Positions 1 through 8,059 of a stretch of 64,000 nucleotides of DNA are shown in pieces. How positions within the stretch are numbered: position 1 is the first letter of the stretch; each line of letters opens with the position of its first letter. This DNA is from Neobacillus jeddahensis. Lineage in GTDB: Bacteria > Bacillota > Bacilli > Bacillales > Cytobacillaceae. The position numbers and the translations under genes were made by a program. The stretch lies in contig NZ_CCAS010000020.1 of NCBI RefSeq assembly GCF_000612625.1, positions 1-64,000 on the forward strand. Reading direction: 5' to 3'. The notes below the pieces were generated by a model. That model was not told the origin of the DNA. It made no database searches and saw only the letters and a list, made by a program, of their open reading frames with translations.

Positions 1-38
1 AAATAAAATTCCCCCATTTTCACGTTTTTCAAGTCAAT

Positions 39-115
39 ATAGGCGGAATTTTTCCGTCTGTTTAGGCTATTTTTGATGATAATTCCTAAATAGGCGGAGT
101 TTTTCCGTCTATTTA
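39..115. repeat. Paired 26-nt direct repeat with internal dyad
   Basis: Two copies of a 26-nt unit (39-64 and 90-115) differ at two positions and start 51 nt apart. Each unit contains GGCGGA and TCCGTC arms around a T-rich centre, so each can form a small imperfect hairpin. No coding potential is visible. It looks like a short dispersed intergenic repeat; the copy number elsewhere in the genome cannot be seen from here. Confidence 0.6.
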
Positions 116-119
116 TCAG

Positions 120-346
120 ATTGGGTGCTTAATCGGATCTCAAAACCGATAAGAGCGAGGCCAGGTACCGCGACTTCATGCTTCTCTTCTTTAACCTTCT
201 CGACGGACCCGCTTGTGACCTCGAGCCGATGGCTTCTTGAGCTGGACAATTCCCAAAGTCAAAATTTATACATTCTTATCTTTTAAAGAAAACTCGCCGA
301 CTGGCGAGCCCCTAAGGGCGAAGACAGAGGCGTAGTTGCACTTATG
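120..346. other. Non-coding stretch, possible degenerate interspersed repeat
   Basis: No plausible gene lies in this stretch. Read on the minus strand it starts with a CCAGCTC motif followed by GGCTCGAGGTCACAAGC, which resembles from memory a family of GC-richer intergenic repeats found in many Bacillus genomes. A compact hairpin (CTCGCC/GGCGAG, about 291-309) follows. Assignment to a repeat family is inference, and a genome-wide search would settle it. Confidence 0.3.
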
Positions 347-379
347 CCTGATTGGAAAGTTATACTTTCCTATCGGCCA
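347..379. repeat. Palindromic repeat copy 1 (GGAAAGT-TAT-ACTTTCC)
   Basis: The unit contains the dyad GGAAAGTTATACTTTCC flanked by CCTGATT and CTATCGGCCA. A nearly identical unit lies at 25182-25213. Both copies have TTGCACT a short way upstream and both directly precede a rho-independent terminator hairpin. It appears to be a mobile or modular intergenic element associated with gene ends. Confidence 0.6.
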
Positions 380-382
380 ATG

Positions 383-416
383 AAAGAAGGTTCGAGAAAT
401 TCGCGAACCTTCTTTT
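383..416. terminator. Terminator hairpin at the end of the CDF transporter gene
   Basis: The 12-bp stem AAAGAAGGTTCG/CGAACCTTCTTT overlaps the last codons and stop of the minus-strand transporter gene. The T-run is weak on both strands. Confidence 0.5.
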
Positions 417-1389
417 ACTCTTTGTTTTCTTCGCCAGGTTTTTGCCACGTCATGACGCCATCTTCTTCATCAAACTCAATCGTCACATCAACGACCCCTT
501 TTTCCGCCATGATTTTTTCTTCTAAACGGTCTTTAATATCATCGGCGGCAGCTACTGTTAATCTAGGATCCACTTCAATTTCCAATTCAACATGGAGATC
601 CTCGCCCTCTTTAATGACGGTAATTCCTTGAATGTCTTTTACATCGGGATCCTCCATCACCATTACGCCAATTCTATTTTCCATTTCTTCATCCGCTTGG
701 CCAATAACACCCGCAGCATTGTCCAAGAACACCTTCCCCACCACAAAAAACATCATGGCACCAATTAGTACGGAGGCAATTCCTTCTAATGCATGGTAAT
801 CGGTGAAATGAGCAATAACGACAGCAAGAATGGCTAACAATCCACCCATTGTTGCAACGAGATCCTCCATAAACACAAGCTTCGTTGCTGGTTTTGCTCT
901 TCCTAAATTGGCAAAGCTTTTCGTAAACACACTCATCCCCGTTGCTTTTATGTCAAGATCATGAAGTATCTCTTTCATCGCCTTAAACAACACAAAGGTT
1001 TCAAGGATGGTTGCTACCGCTAAAACAAGGATATTAATCAAAAAACCGCCCGATTTAGTCGGATGCAGAATATGATGATACCCCTCCTTTATCGTTTCAA
1101 AGGCCATAATGCCAACAATCAATACGGCACCTAAAAGAACAAGGTTTACAAGGCGGCCGAACCCATTTGGGTATTTTTCAGTTGGCGTCTTTTTACTTAA
1201 GGCTGATCCTACAAATACAAAGAACTGATTGGCAGCATCTCCAAGGCTATGCATCGTTTCCGCAAACATCGCCACATTACCTGTAAACATAAAGGCAACG
1301 CCCTTTATGATGGCAATAATCGTGTTAATTATAGCGGCGAGCATTGCCGACCTATTGCCCCGTTTTAATAATTGAAGTATATCTCCCAT
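415..1389 (-). CDS. Cation diffusion facilitator (CDF) family transporter
   Basis: This is a 324-aa membrane protein expected to export divalent metal ions (Zn, Fe, Mn or Co type) from the cytoplasm by proton antiport. Four to six hydrophobic helices fill residues 15-220, and an acidic cytoplasmic domain of about 80 residues rich in Asp/Glu closes the protein, as in the family. The CDF metal motif HxxxD is visible in the second helix region (HSLGD). A GAGG ribosome site precedes the ATG. It appears monocistronic, with a hairpin at its stop codon. The metal specificity cannot be read from the sequence. Confidence 0.85.
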   Translation of the reverse strand: MGDILQLLKRGNRSAMLAAIINTIIAIIKGVAFMFTGNVAMFAETMHSLGDAANQFFVFVGSALSKKTPTEKYPNGFGRLVNLVLLGAVLIVGIMAFETIKEGYHHILHPTKSGGFLINILVLAVATILETFVLFKAMKEILHDLDIKATGMSVFTKSFANLGRAKPATKLVFMEDLVATMGGLLAILAVVIAHFTDYHALEGIASVLIGAMMFFVVGKVFLDNAAGVIGQADEEMENRIGVMVMEDPDVKDIQGITVIKEGEDLHVELEIEVDPRLTVAAADDIKDRLEEKIMAEKGVVDVTIEFDEEDGVMTWQKPGEENKE

Positions 1390-1455
1390 CGTATCCTCTT
1401 TCCTAACAAGACTTTTTTATACTATTTCCTAACACCTCATTTTTCATTGATGCAC

Positions 1456-1689
1456 TTATACATTTTTTAATACCAATAGTAAACGATTATTTCGTGCAGA
1501 TTGTTCTTCTGCTGATGCTAAATCATATTTTTTCAACAAATGGAATACCTCATTTAATAGCTCCTGCGCATGGTCTCTTGCAAAAAAAGGACTAAATAGC
1601 GACTTTATCTCCGCTGGTAAAAAAGACTCCTGGGACTCATATTTCCTTTTTAGATCCGCTTTCGTATGATTTACCCTGCATTCACTCAT
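1456..1689 (-). CDS. Small conserved-looking protein of unknown function
   Basis: This is a 77-aa soluble, charged protein with no signal peptide or membrane helix. An AGGAGG ribosome site sits at good spacing before its ATG, which is the main reason to believe in it. The sequence is mostly helical by composition (many Leu, Lys, Glu). I do not recognise the family. It has its own spacing from both neighbours and is followed by a terminator. Confidence 0.6.
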   Translation of the reverse strand: MSECRVNHTKADLKRKYESQESFLPAEIKSLFSPFFARDHAQELLNEVFHLLKKYDLASAEEQSARNNRLLLVLKNV

Positions 1690-1744
1690 CTAAACTTCCT
1701 CCTGTTTATGTAATACATTTAGAATAGCAGAAATGAGCAAAAAA

Positions 1745-1772
1745 TAAAAAAGCCCACTGAGGGGCTTTTTAG
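1745..1772. terminator. Bidirectional rho-independent terminator
   Basis: An AAAAAGCCC / GGGGCTTTTT stem with A- and T-runs on both sides lies between the AI-2E transporter gene and the small gene. It sits just upstream of the AI-2E gene's 3' end and could act on transcripts from either strand. Confidence 0.65.
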
Positions 1773-1807
1773 AATTTCCGTTCCAAGCACAAGAAACATA
1801 TTCCTTT

Positions 1808-2809
1808 TTAAACCTTATGACTATCTGTTACTTCTAATACATCTAATAGGAAGACGAATACCGGAATCCCAATAATTAGACCCCACACTCCAAAAAAGTG
1901 TTCTGAGAAAATCAAAACAATGAATGTATAGAAGACAGGAAGATTTGTTTTTGAACTCATTAAATTTGGATTTAGTATATAGGCCTCTATGCCGTGAATA
2001 ATGGCAACGGCAATTCCAACATAAAGAACTTTTATCATGCCACCGATACTATAGGCAATAATCACAAGCGGAATTAAAGAAATAATAACACCTGCAACTG
2101 GAATTAATCCCAATACGAAAATCATAATGGACAATCCGCCTAATTGTGGGAAATCCAGCAGCCATAAGAAAATAGTTGTCAGCGCACAGTTCACAACAGC
2201 AATAATTAATTGTGCTTCGATTACCTTCCCAAATGTCCCAACAAATTTTTTTGCAAAAAATTCAACTTCGACATAAATGGATGAGATTTTACTTGTTCTA
2301 AATTTTTTCGTAAATTCAATTAAGCGTGGTTTTTCCAATAAACAGAACAGACTCAATAATAGGGCTAATAAAACTTGCAGTGTGATTTTACTAATATCAG
2401 TAAAATACTTGATTAAGAAAGTGAAGCCTTGTTCCAAATAGCTAGAAATTTTAATTTCTTCAATTCGTCTCACCACATAGTTTAAAACCATGTTATCGTG
2501 TTTAGACGTATAAAAGGTGGTTAACTGCTTAATCAATGCGGTGATTTCCTCCACAATCATTGGCAGGTACATCACTAACCCATAGGAAAACAAACCAACA
2601 ATACACGCATAGGACACGATTACAAGAAACTTACGGTTAAGCGGGATCTTACTTTCTAGAAATTGAACCAACCGATTCATTAAAAATGTAAAAATAAACG
2701 TGAGTAAAATTAAATTAATCATCGATTTCATTGCGTATAAAATAAGCGCAATGAATACAAAAATTGATATTCTTTTAAATCCGCTGCTTTTAAAAAGTTT
2801 ATTTATCAT
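1808..2809 (-). CDS. AI-2E family transporter (TqsA/PerM type)
   Basis: This is a polytopic membrane protein of about 333 aa with roughly eight hydrophobic segments: two at the N-terminus (15-55), one near 60-90, and five after a long soluble loop. The C-terminal region with IPxxG and ILNPNLM-type motifs is typical of the AI-2E exporter family. Members move autoinducer-2 or small solutes; several Bacillus members act in Na+/H+ exchange. The ATG at 2809 is preferred; an in-frame TTG lies two codons upstream, and neither has a strong ribosome site. Substrate unknown. Confidence 0.8.
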   Translation of the reverse strand: MINKLFKSSGFKRISIFVFIALILYAMKSMINLILLTFIFTFLMNRLVQFLESKIPLNRKFLVIVSYACIVGLFSYGLVMYLPMIVEEITALIKQLTTFYTSKHDNMVLNYVVRRIEEIKISSYLEQGFTFLIKYFTDISKITLQVLLALLLSLFCLLEKPRLIEFTKKFRTSKISSIYVEVEFFAKKFVGTFGKVIEAQLIIAVVNCALTTIFLWLLDFPQLGGLSIMIFVLGLIPVAGVIISLIPLVIIAYSIGGMIKVLYVGIAVAIIHGIEAYILNPNLMSSKTNLPVFYTFIVLIFSEHFFGVWGLIIGIPVFVFLLDVLEVTDSHKV

Positions 2810-2906
2810 AGGCAATTATCGAACCCCATTATTTTTACTATTTCACGCATGGAAAAAATGTCACTACGTGTTAATTATATCAAATTATTCCGATAGATGC
2901 TTCATT

Positions 2907-3917
2907 TTAATTTTTAAATTGAACAGGGGTCATTGTGTTATCTATTGCTTTTCCTTTAAAGCCTTGGCTTGTTAAAAAATCAAGTAGCTGGGGCAGGTGG
3001 GCCACGGTTTCCTTCCTTTCATGCAAAAGAATAACAAGTGGTCCTCGATGGTTTGTCAATTTATTTAATTGTTCAATTACACTGTTGACGTATCTGCCAT
3101 CTTTATAGTCCCAATCCCTGCTGTCGACATTCCAGTCCCACATCAAATAGCCGTTTTCATTCACTACCTTTCTATCCTCTTCGGTCATATATGGCACGCT
3201 GCCGTACGGAGTTCTCATTATATAAGAATCAATCCCGGATATTTCTTTTAAGGTGTTACGGTTTTGCGTTAATTCCGCCATGACAGAAGTAGCCGAAGCA
3301 TAAAAAAGCTTTTGATCGTGTGATACACTATGAAGGCCCACTGTCTCTCCCGATTGAACCATCAATTTTACCGCATCTGGATATTTCCTAATATTCCCGT
3401 CTATCATAAAAAATGTAGCTTTAAAATGATAGTTTTCCAATAGTGCGATAATTTCACTGGAAAAAGGGGATGGTCCATCATCAAAAGTTAGAAAGATCGA
3501 CTTCTCGGAGCTAGTGTTTCCAATTGGTGGATTATTTGGCACAGCTTGAACTTGATCAGATTTCTTTGTTGGCGTTTGAGGTGCTGTATCGTGTGTGGAA
3601 ATTTTGGTCGCGTTAATTGGCGTAGTAGAAGTTTCTAGCACACTATTTTTCTCACGGTCTTGCATATTTCTCCAAAACATCACTTCCTTAGACTGTTTAA
3701 AAATCCGTTCTTTTTCGAGCTTTAAATCGTTCGTGTCTTTGACAATTGGACCTTTTGCATATGCACTTTTTAAAGATTCATTTTTTTGATGATTAATAGG
3801 TTGATTTGAAGCCTTTGCCTGAAAATAGTTACTCACAAATATACCTGCAAACAAGAACCCAATAGCAATAATGACAACGACTGCCCCTCTTGACCATCCG
3901 CATTTTAGATTCCCCAC
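2907..3917 (-). CDS. Membrane-anchored polysaccharide deacetylase (NodB domain)
   Basis: This 336-aa protein has a single N-terminal membrane anchor (about residues 12-32), a low-complexity extracytoplasmic linker (35-140), and a NodB-type carbohydrate esterase 4 domain (about 140-330). The catalytic motifs TFDDGPS, HSVSHD and RTPYG are visible. Such enzymes remove acetyl groups from peptidoglycan or wall polysaccharide N-acetylhexosamines outside the cell. The start is GTG, with GAGGG eight nt upstream. No operon partner is evident. The exact glycan is not determined. Confidence 0.85.
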   Translation of the reverse strand: MGNLKCGWSRGAVVVIIAIGFLFAGIFVSNYFQAKASNQPINHQKNESLKSAYAKGPIVKDTNDLKLEKERIFKQSKEVMFWRNMQDREKNSVLETSTTPINATKISTHDTAPQTPTKKSDQVQAVPNNPPIGNTSSEKSIFLTFDDGPSPFSSEIIALLENYHFKATFFMIDGNIRKYPDAVKLMVQSGETVGLHSVSHDQKLFYASATSVMAELTQNRNTLKEISGIDSYIMRTPYGSVPYMTEEDRKVVNENGYLMWDWNVDSRDWDYKDGRYVNSVIEQLNKLTNHRGPLVILLHERKETVAHLPQLLDFLTSQGFKGKAIDNTMTPVQFKN

Positions 3918-4139
3918 TGTTCATACCCTCTTTGGTGTTATTTCCTACTCCATTATAGACGAAACTACCCTCCAAATGTTTCAATTCTATTAAAAATATT
4001 ACAATTATATTAAAATAATAAGAATCTTAGTAAATTTACCAGCCTGTAAGTGTAATAAGTTCACCATTTGTACATACCAATTATTTGTCATTGGCAATAT
4101 GATATAAGTGATGAAACCTATAGAAAGTGAGTAAAACGA
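3918..4139. other. Divergent intergenic region between deacetylase and argR
   Basis: This AT-rich 222-nt region must hold the promoters of the two divergent genes. Several TATGAT/TATAAG-like hexamers lie near 4099-4110, but no pair has convincing spacing, so I assign no promoter. No other element is recognised. Confidence 0.4.
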
Positions 4140-4592
4140 ATGAATAAAGAGATGAGATTGCAAACGATTACAAAACTTATCTCTGAACATGAGATAAAGA
4201 CCCAAGAAGAACTGGGACTATGGCTGCATAATAGTGGATTACAAGTAACACAGGCAACGATTTCTAGAGATATCCGCGAATTGAAACTGATTAAGGTCCC
4301 CTCAAAAGAAGGCAGTTTAAAGTATAGCTTTAAAGTAAACCAAGACCATTTTATTTCCGAAAAGCTCCGCCATAAGTTGAAGGATGCTCTTATTAACATG
4401 GAGGTTATAAACTATTTTGTCATCATTAAAACACTTCCAGGGCATGCCCATTCATTTGGTGCATTGTTAGATTCAATGGAACTCGATGGAAAGGCGGGAA
4501 CAATCTGTGGAAATGACACATGCTTAATTATTTGCCGCTCACCGGAGGAATCAGAAAGAATTAAACAGCAAATTGAAGGATTACAAGAATAA
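4140..4592 (+). CDS. argR: Arginine repressor, ArgR family
   Basis: This 150-aa protein has an N-terminal winged HTH whose recognition motif TQATISRDIRELKLIKV is diagnostic of ArgR/AhrC, and a C-terminal hexamerisation and arginine-binding domain with GTICGNDTCLI. Family members bind ARG boxes when loaded with arginine and repress synthesis or activate catabolism. It stands directly ahead of the Crp-like regulator and the arginine deiminase operon, so it is probably a pathway-specific paralogue rather than the housekeeping copy usually found near recN. That is inference from context. Confidence 0.9.
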   Translation: MNKEMRLQTITKLISEHEIKTQEELGLWLHNSGLQVTQATISRDIRELKLIKVPSKEGSLKYSFKVNQDHFISEKLRHKLKDALINMEVINYFVIIKTLPGHAHSFGALLDSMELDGKAGTICGNDTCLIICRSPEESERIKQQIEGLQE

Positions 4593-4630
4593 AATCATAC
4601 TAATTTTTCACACGGAAAGGAGAGTCGCTT

Positions 4631-5329
4631 GTGCTCAACTCACATGTGATAAAAATGGATGTCCAAGCTGATTTACAGCAATTTGATGTTTTTACCCGTC
4701 TTACCTCAAAGAGCTTACAAAAATTTCTTCCACACTTTTATTATCGATGCTACAAAAAAAATCAATGTCTCTTCATGCAAGGAGACCCGAGGGATAAAAT
4801 CTTTTTTTTACTCGATGGTTTTGTCATGTATGAACGTGCCAGTCAAGACGGAGATATGCTTTATTTAGATTTCATCAAAAAAAATCAAATGTTTCCTTAT
4901 GGTGGAATCTTTCAGGATAAGGCTTACCAAGATACAGCGATTGCTGTTACCGATGTCCATTTATACTTCATTCAAACTCATATTCTGGAGGAATTTTTTA
5001 GGACAAATCCAAAGCAATTAATCTATATCATTCATAAACTCTCGGATATTTTAAATCTTCACCAAAAACGGGTGCAACGGATACTCATTCCTAATGCTCA
5101 GGAACGCGTGCTGCATTCAATTCAATTTTTAATGGAAGACCTCGGGGTAAAAGATGATGGACAAATTATTATCCCATGTCCACTTACTGCTAGCCATATT
5201 TCTAAATTATCTGGAACCACACGGGAAACCGTTAGCTTATTCATGAACCAATTAAAAAGGGAAAACGTCATTTCGGTTTCGGCAAAAAAAATAAGGATCC
5301 TGCAACCAGATTATTTTAAAGAAATATAG
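4631..5329 (+). CDS. arcR: Crp/Fnr family activator of the arginine deiminase pathway (ArcR-like)
   Basis: This 232-aa regulator has a cyclic-nucleotide-type beta-roll (residues 15-135), a long dimer helix and a C-terminal HTH (about 165-220, HISKLSGTTRETVS). The start is GTG with GGAAAGGAGAG upstream. No Fnr-type cysteine cluster is present, so it is not an Fe-S oxygen sensor by itself. In Bacillus licheniformis ArcR activates arcABDC anaerobically. Here it lies just upstream of arcA, which has a dyad that could be its binding site (5557-5574). It probably forms a transcription unit with argR and ends at a strong terminator. Confidence 0.88.
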   Translation: MLNSHVIKMDVQADLQQFDVFTRLTSKSLQKFLPHFYYRCYKKNQCLFMQGDPRDKIFFLLDGFVMYERASQDGDMLYLDFIKKNQMFPYGGIFQDKAYQDTAIAVTDVHLYFIQTHILEEFFRTNPKQLIYIIHKLSDILNLHQKRVQRILIPNAQERVLHSIQFLMEDLGVKDDGQIIIPCPLTASHISKLSGTTRETVSLFMNQLKRENVISVSAKKIRILQPDYFKEI

Positions 5330-5349
5330 ATCAGCCATACATAAAATAT

Positions 5350-5388
5350 AAAAATGCTGACTCGTTTATCATCGAGTCAGCATTTTTT
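5350..5388 (+). terminator. Terminator of argR-arcR
   Basis: A perfect stem ATGCTGACTCG/CGAGTCAGCAT with an 8-nt loop is followed by six or more T residues. It separates the regulators from the arc operon. Confidence 0.9.
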
Positions 5389-5556
5389 CATGGTTGAATT
5401 ATCTTAATTTTAGAACTTTATCTGTGAACATATTATGACATTCAGCGTTTATTCAGGCTTTTCCGTTTGAAATATCCCATTTGCTCCCATCTATACATAT
5501 TTATTCATTTCCATTTATGCGATAGTCAAAAAAATGTTAAGATTATTACATTTTGC

Positions 5557-5600
5557 TTGTAAGGGTGATTACAAAAGAAAGGGTTTACATCACGTAGAAT
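5557..5600 (+). promoter_or_regulatory. arcA promoter with Crp/Fnr-type dyad at about -41.5
   Basis: The perfect dyad TTGTAA-GGGTGA-TTACAA (5557-5574) is centred at 5565.5. A -10-like TAGAAT lies at 5595-5600, giving a predicted start near 5607, so the dyad would be centred at about -41.5, the class II activator position. No good -35 hexamer is present, as expected for an activator-dependent promoter. Binding by the adjacent ArcR is inference. The rest of 5389-5556 is AT-rich and shows isolated ATTCA half-sites that could be ArgR targets. Confidence 0.6.
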
Positions 5601-5640
5601 GAAGTTGTAGCAAGGAACTTAGAAAAAAGGAGGAAAAAAG

Positions 5641-6930
5641 ATGAACAGTATAGCAGAACTCACTTCTCATCGGGAAACGGACACCAAATTAAAACACCCC
5701 ATCCATGTTACATCGGAAATTGGGACCTTACGAACTGTTTTATTAAAACGCCCTGGTAAAGAAGTTGAAAATCTAACGCCTGAATATCTACAACGACTTT
5801 TATTCGACGATATTCCTTATTTACCGATTATCCAAAGAGAACATGATTATTTTGCCGAGACATTAAAAAATAGAGGCATAGAGGTCCTATACCTCGAAAA
5901 ATTGGTGGTTGAAACATTAAGTAATACAGACAAAAAAATACAATTTATCGATGATATTTTACGAGAAAGCAAGGCTAATGTCAACGGAGCTGCCAAGGTA
6001 TTAAAAGAGTACCTACTCTCCTTTTCTACGCCCGAAATGGTTGACAAAGTCATGAGTGGGATTCTGAAAAGAGAGATAGAGCCAGAGAAAAAGTCCCACC
6101 TCTACGAATTCATGGAAGACCATTATCCATTCTACTTAGATCCAATGCCAAACCTTTATTTCACCAGAGACCCCGCAGCAAGTATTGGAAATGGCTTATC
6201 GATTAATAGAATGCGCGAACCGGCGCGCCGGCGCGAATCACTATTCATGCAATATATCATGAACTTTCATCCCCGCTTTTCAGGTCATGATGTCCCTGTC
6301 TGGTTAGATCGCGACTTTGGTTTCTCAATTGAAGGCGGCGATGAACTCATACTTAGTGAGGAAGTAGTTGCGATTGGGGTCTCAGCCCGCACCTCTGCAC
6401 GTGCAATTGAAAAACTGGCACTAAATTTATTTAAGAGACAATCATCCATTAAAAAAGTCGTGGCCGTGGAAATTCCTAAATGCCGTGCCTTCATGCATTT
6501 AGATACCGTCTTTACAATGGTGGATTACGATAAATTTACGATTCACCCTGAAATTCAAGGGCCACAAGGCAATATGAATGTCTACATCCTCGAAAAAGGG
6601 ATCGACGATGAGCATGTTACTATCACCCACCGTACGAATTTACAGGAAACGTTAAAAGAGGTCTTACATCTAGAAGAGTTAGTCTTAATTCCATGCGGTG
6701 GCGGAGATGAAATTGCTGCTTCCCGCGAGCAATGGAATGATGGCTCCAATACATTAGCGATTGCCCCTGGAGTGGTCGTTACCTATGATCGAAACTACAT
6801 TTCTAATGATTTACTGCGACAACACGGAATTGAAGTCATTGAAATCTTAAGCTCGGAATTATCCCGCGGTCGTGGCGGCCCACGCTGCATGAGCATGCCA
6901 ATCGTCCGTGAAGATTTAAAAAACATGTAA
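5641..6930 (+). CDS. arcA: Arginine deiminase
   Basis: This enzyme hydrolyses L-arginine to citrulline and ammonia, the first step of the ADI pathway. At 429 aa it is slightly longer than the usual ~410 because of about 20 extra N-terminal residues. Family motifs are visible: NLYFTRDP (about 172-179), the EGGDE stretch, the HLDTVF histidine motif and the C-terminal [11 protein letters not shown] containing the nucleophilic cysteine. An AAGGAGGAAAAAAG ribosome site precedes the ATG. It opens the operon arcA-arcB-peptidase-transporter-arcC. Confidence 0.95.
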   Translation: MNSIAELTSHRETDTKLKHPIHVTSEIGTLRTVLLKRPGKEVENLTPEYLQRLLFDDIPYLPIIQREHDYFAETLKNRGIEVLYLEKLVVETLSNTDKKIQFIDDILRESKANVNGAAKVLKEYLLSFSTPEMVDKVMSGILKREIEPEKKSHLYEFMEDHYPFYLDPMPNLYFTRDPAASIGNGLSINRMREPARRRESLFMQYIMNFHPRFSGHDVPVWLDRDFGFSIEGGDELILSEEVVAIGVSARTSARAIEKLALNLFKRQSSIKKVVAVEIPKCRAFMHLDTVFTMVDYDKFTIHPEIQGPQGNMNVYILEKGIDDEHVTITHRTNLQETLKEVLHLEELVLIPCGGGDEIAASREQWNDGSNTLAIAPGVVVTYDRNYISNDLLRQHGIEVIEILSSELSRGRGGPRCMSMPIVREDLKNM

Positions 6931-6979
6931 CCTCATCACAAACAACAACACAACAACCATATTAAAGGGAGAGATCAGG

Positions 6980-7990
6980 ATGTTACAAACAGTACCTAAT
7001 TTTTATGGAAAAAGCTTTCTGTGCGAAAAAGATTTTTCAAAAGAAGAATTTGTTTATTTAATCGATTTAGCCATGAAACTAAAGGATGAGAAGAAACAAG
7101 GGATTCCGCACCGCTATTTAGAAGGCAAAAATATTGCACTATTATTTGAAAAACCTTCAACTCGTACCCGCTGTGCCTTCACTGTCGCATGTGTCGATTT
7201 AGGGGCACATCCTGAATATTTAGGAAAAGATGACATTCAGCTTGGCAAAAAGGAATCGATTGAAGACACTGCTAAAGTATTGGGCAGGATGTTTGACGGA
7301 ATCGAGTTCCGCGGTTTCGAACATAAAAAGGTAGAAATGTTAGCCGAACATTCTGGGGTACCCGTTTGGAATGGCTTAACCGATCTCTGGCATCCAACCC
7401 AAACACTTGCCGACTTCTTAACTGTAAAAGAAAACTTTGGCCGCTTAGAAGGAATTAAATTCGTTTATGTTGGCGATGGTAGAAATAATGTAGCCAACAG
7501 TTTGCTAGTTGGCGGTGCCCTAGTTGGAATGGATGTACGCATTGTTGCGCCTGAAACCTTGTTCCCTGCACCTGAAGTGGTAGAAATGGCAAAGAATTTG
7601 GCAGAAAAATCTGGCGGCCGAGTAACAGTAACTGCCGACGTTGAAGAAGGTGTGGCTGGCGCAGATGTTATCTATACAGATGTTTGGGTCTCCATGGGCG
7701 AAGAAGATAAATTTGCCGAAAGAATTGCACTTCTCTCTCCATATCAAGTCACGATGGACTTGGTCAATCAGACAGGAAACAAAAATATGATTTTCCTACA
7801 CTGCCTGCCTGCCTTCCATGATCAAGAAACCACCTATGGTAAAGATATTTTTGCCAATCACGGGCTTGCTGAAATGGAAGTAACCGATGAAGTATTCCGC
7901 AGCGAGCATTCAATGGTCTTTGATCAGGCTGAAAATAGAATGCATACCATTAAAGCTGTCATGGCAGCTACTCTTGGCCATATTGAATAA
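6980..7990 (+). CDS. arcB: Ornithine carbamoyltransferase, catabolic
   Basis: This 336-aa enzyme converts citrulline and phosphate to ornithine and carbamoyl phosphate in the catabolic direction. The carbamoyl-phosphate motif STRTR and the ornithine motif HCLPAFHD are visible, and the length is normal. It follows arcA by 49 nt with a GGGAGAG ribosome site. The operon context with arcA and arcC marks it as the catabolic rather than the biosynthetic enzyme; the protein family itself does not distinguish the two. Confidence 0.93.
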   Translation: MLQTVPNFYGKSFLCEKDFSKEEFVYLIDLAMKLKDEKKQGIPHRYLEGKNIALLFEKPSTRTRCAFTVACVDLGAHPEYLGKDDIQLGKKESIEDTAKVLGRMFDGIEFRGFEHKKVEMLAEHSGVPVWNGLTDLWHPTQTLADFLTVKENFGRLEGIKFVYVGDGRNNVANSLLVGGALVGMDVRIVAPETLFPAPEVVEMAKNLAEKSGGRVTVTADVEEGVAGADVIYTDVWVSMGEEDKFAERIALLSPYQVTMDLVNQTGNKNMIFLHCLPAFHDQETTYGKDIFANHGLAEMEVTDEVFRSEHSMVFDQAENRMHTIKAVMAATLGHIE

Positions 7991-8004
7991 ATAAATAATC
8001 TGGA

Positions 8005-8031
8005 GGAGATAAGGGCATACCCCCTATCTCC
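8005..8031 (+). promoter_or_regulatory. Hairpin between arcB and the peptidase gene
   Basis: GGAGATAAGGG pairs imperfectly with CCCCTATCTCC across a short loop, 14 nt after the arcB stop. There is no T-tract, so it is more likely a transcript-stabilising or processing element than a terminator. Confidence 0.4.
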
Positions 8032-8059
8032 TATCTGTAAAAAGGAATGGAGGATCCGC

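Noticed and set aside
39-115. Possible CRISPR array
   Set aside because: Only two units with a single spacer, AT-rich and without cas genes; the same holds for the pair at 63601-63668.
266-448. 60-aa minus-strand frame containing the palindromic repeat
   Set aside because: Coding potential arises from the repeat and terminator; a similar peptide arises at the other repeat copy (25128-25313), which explains the apparent conservation.
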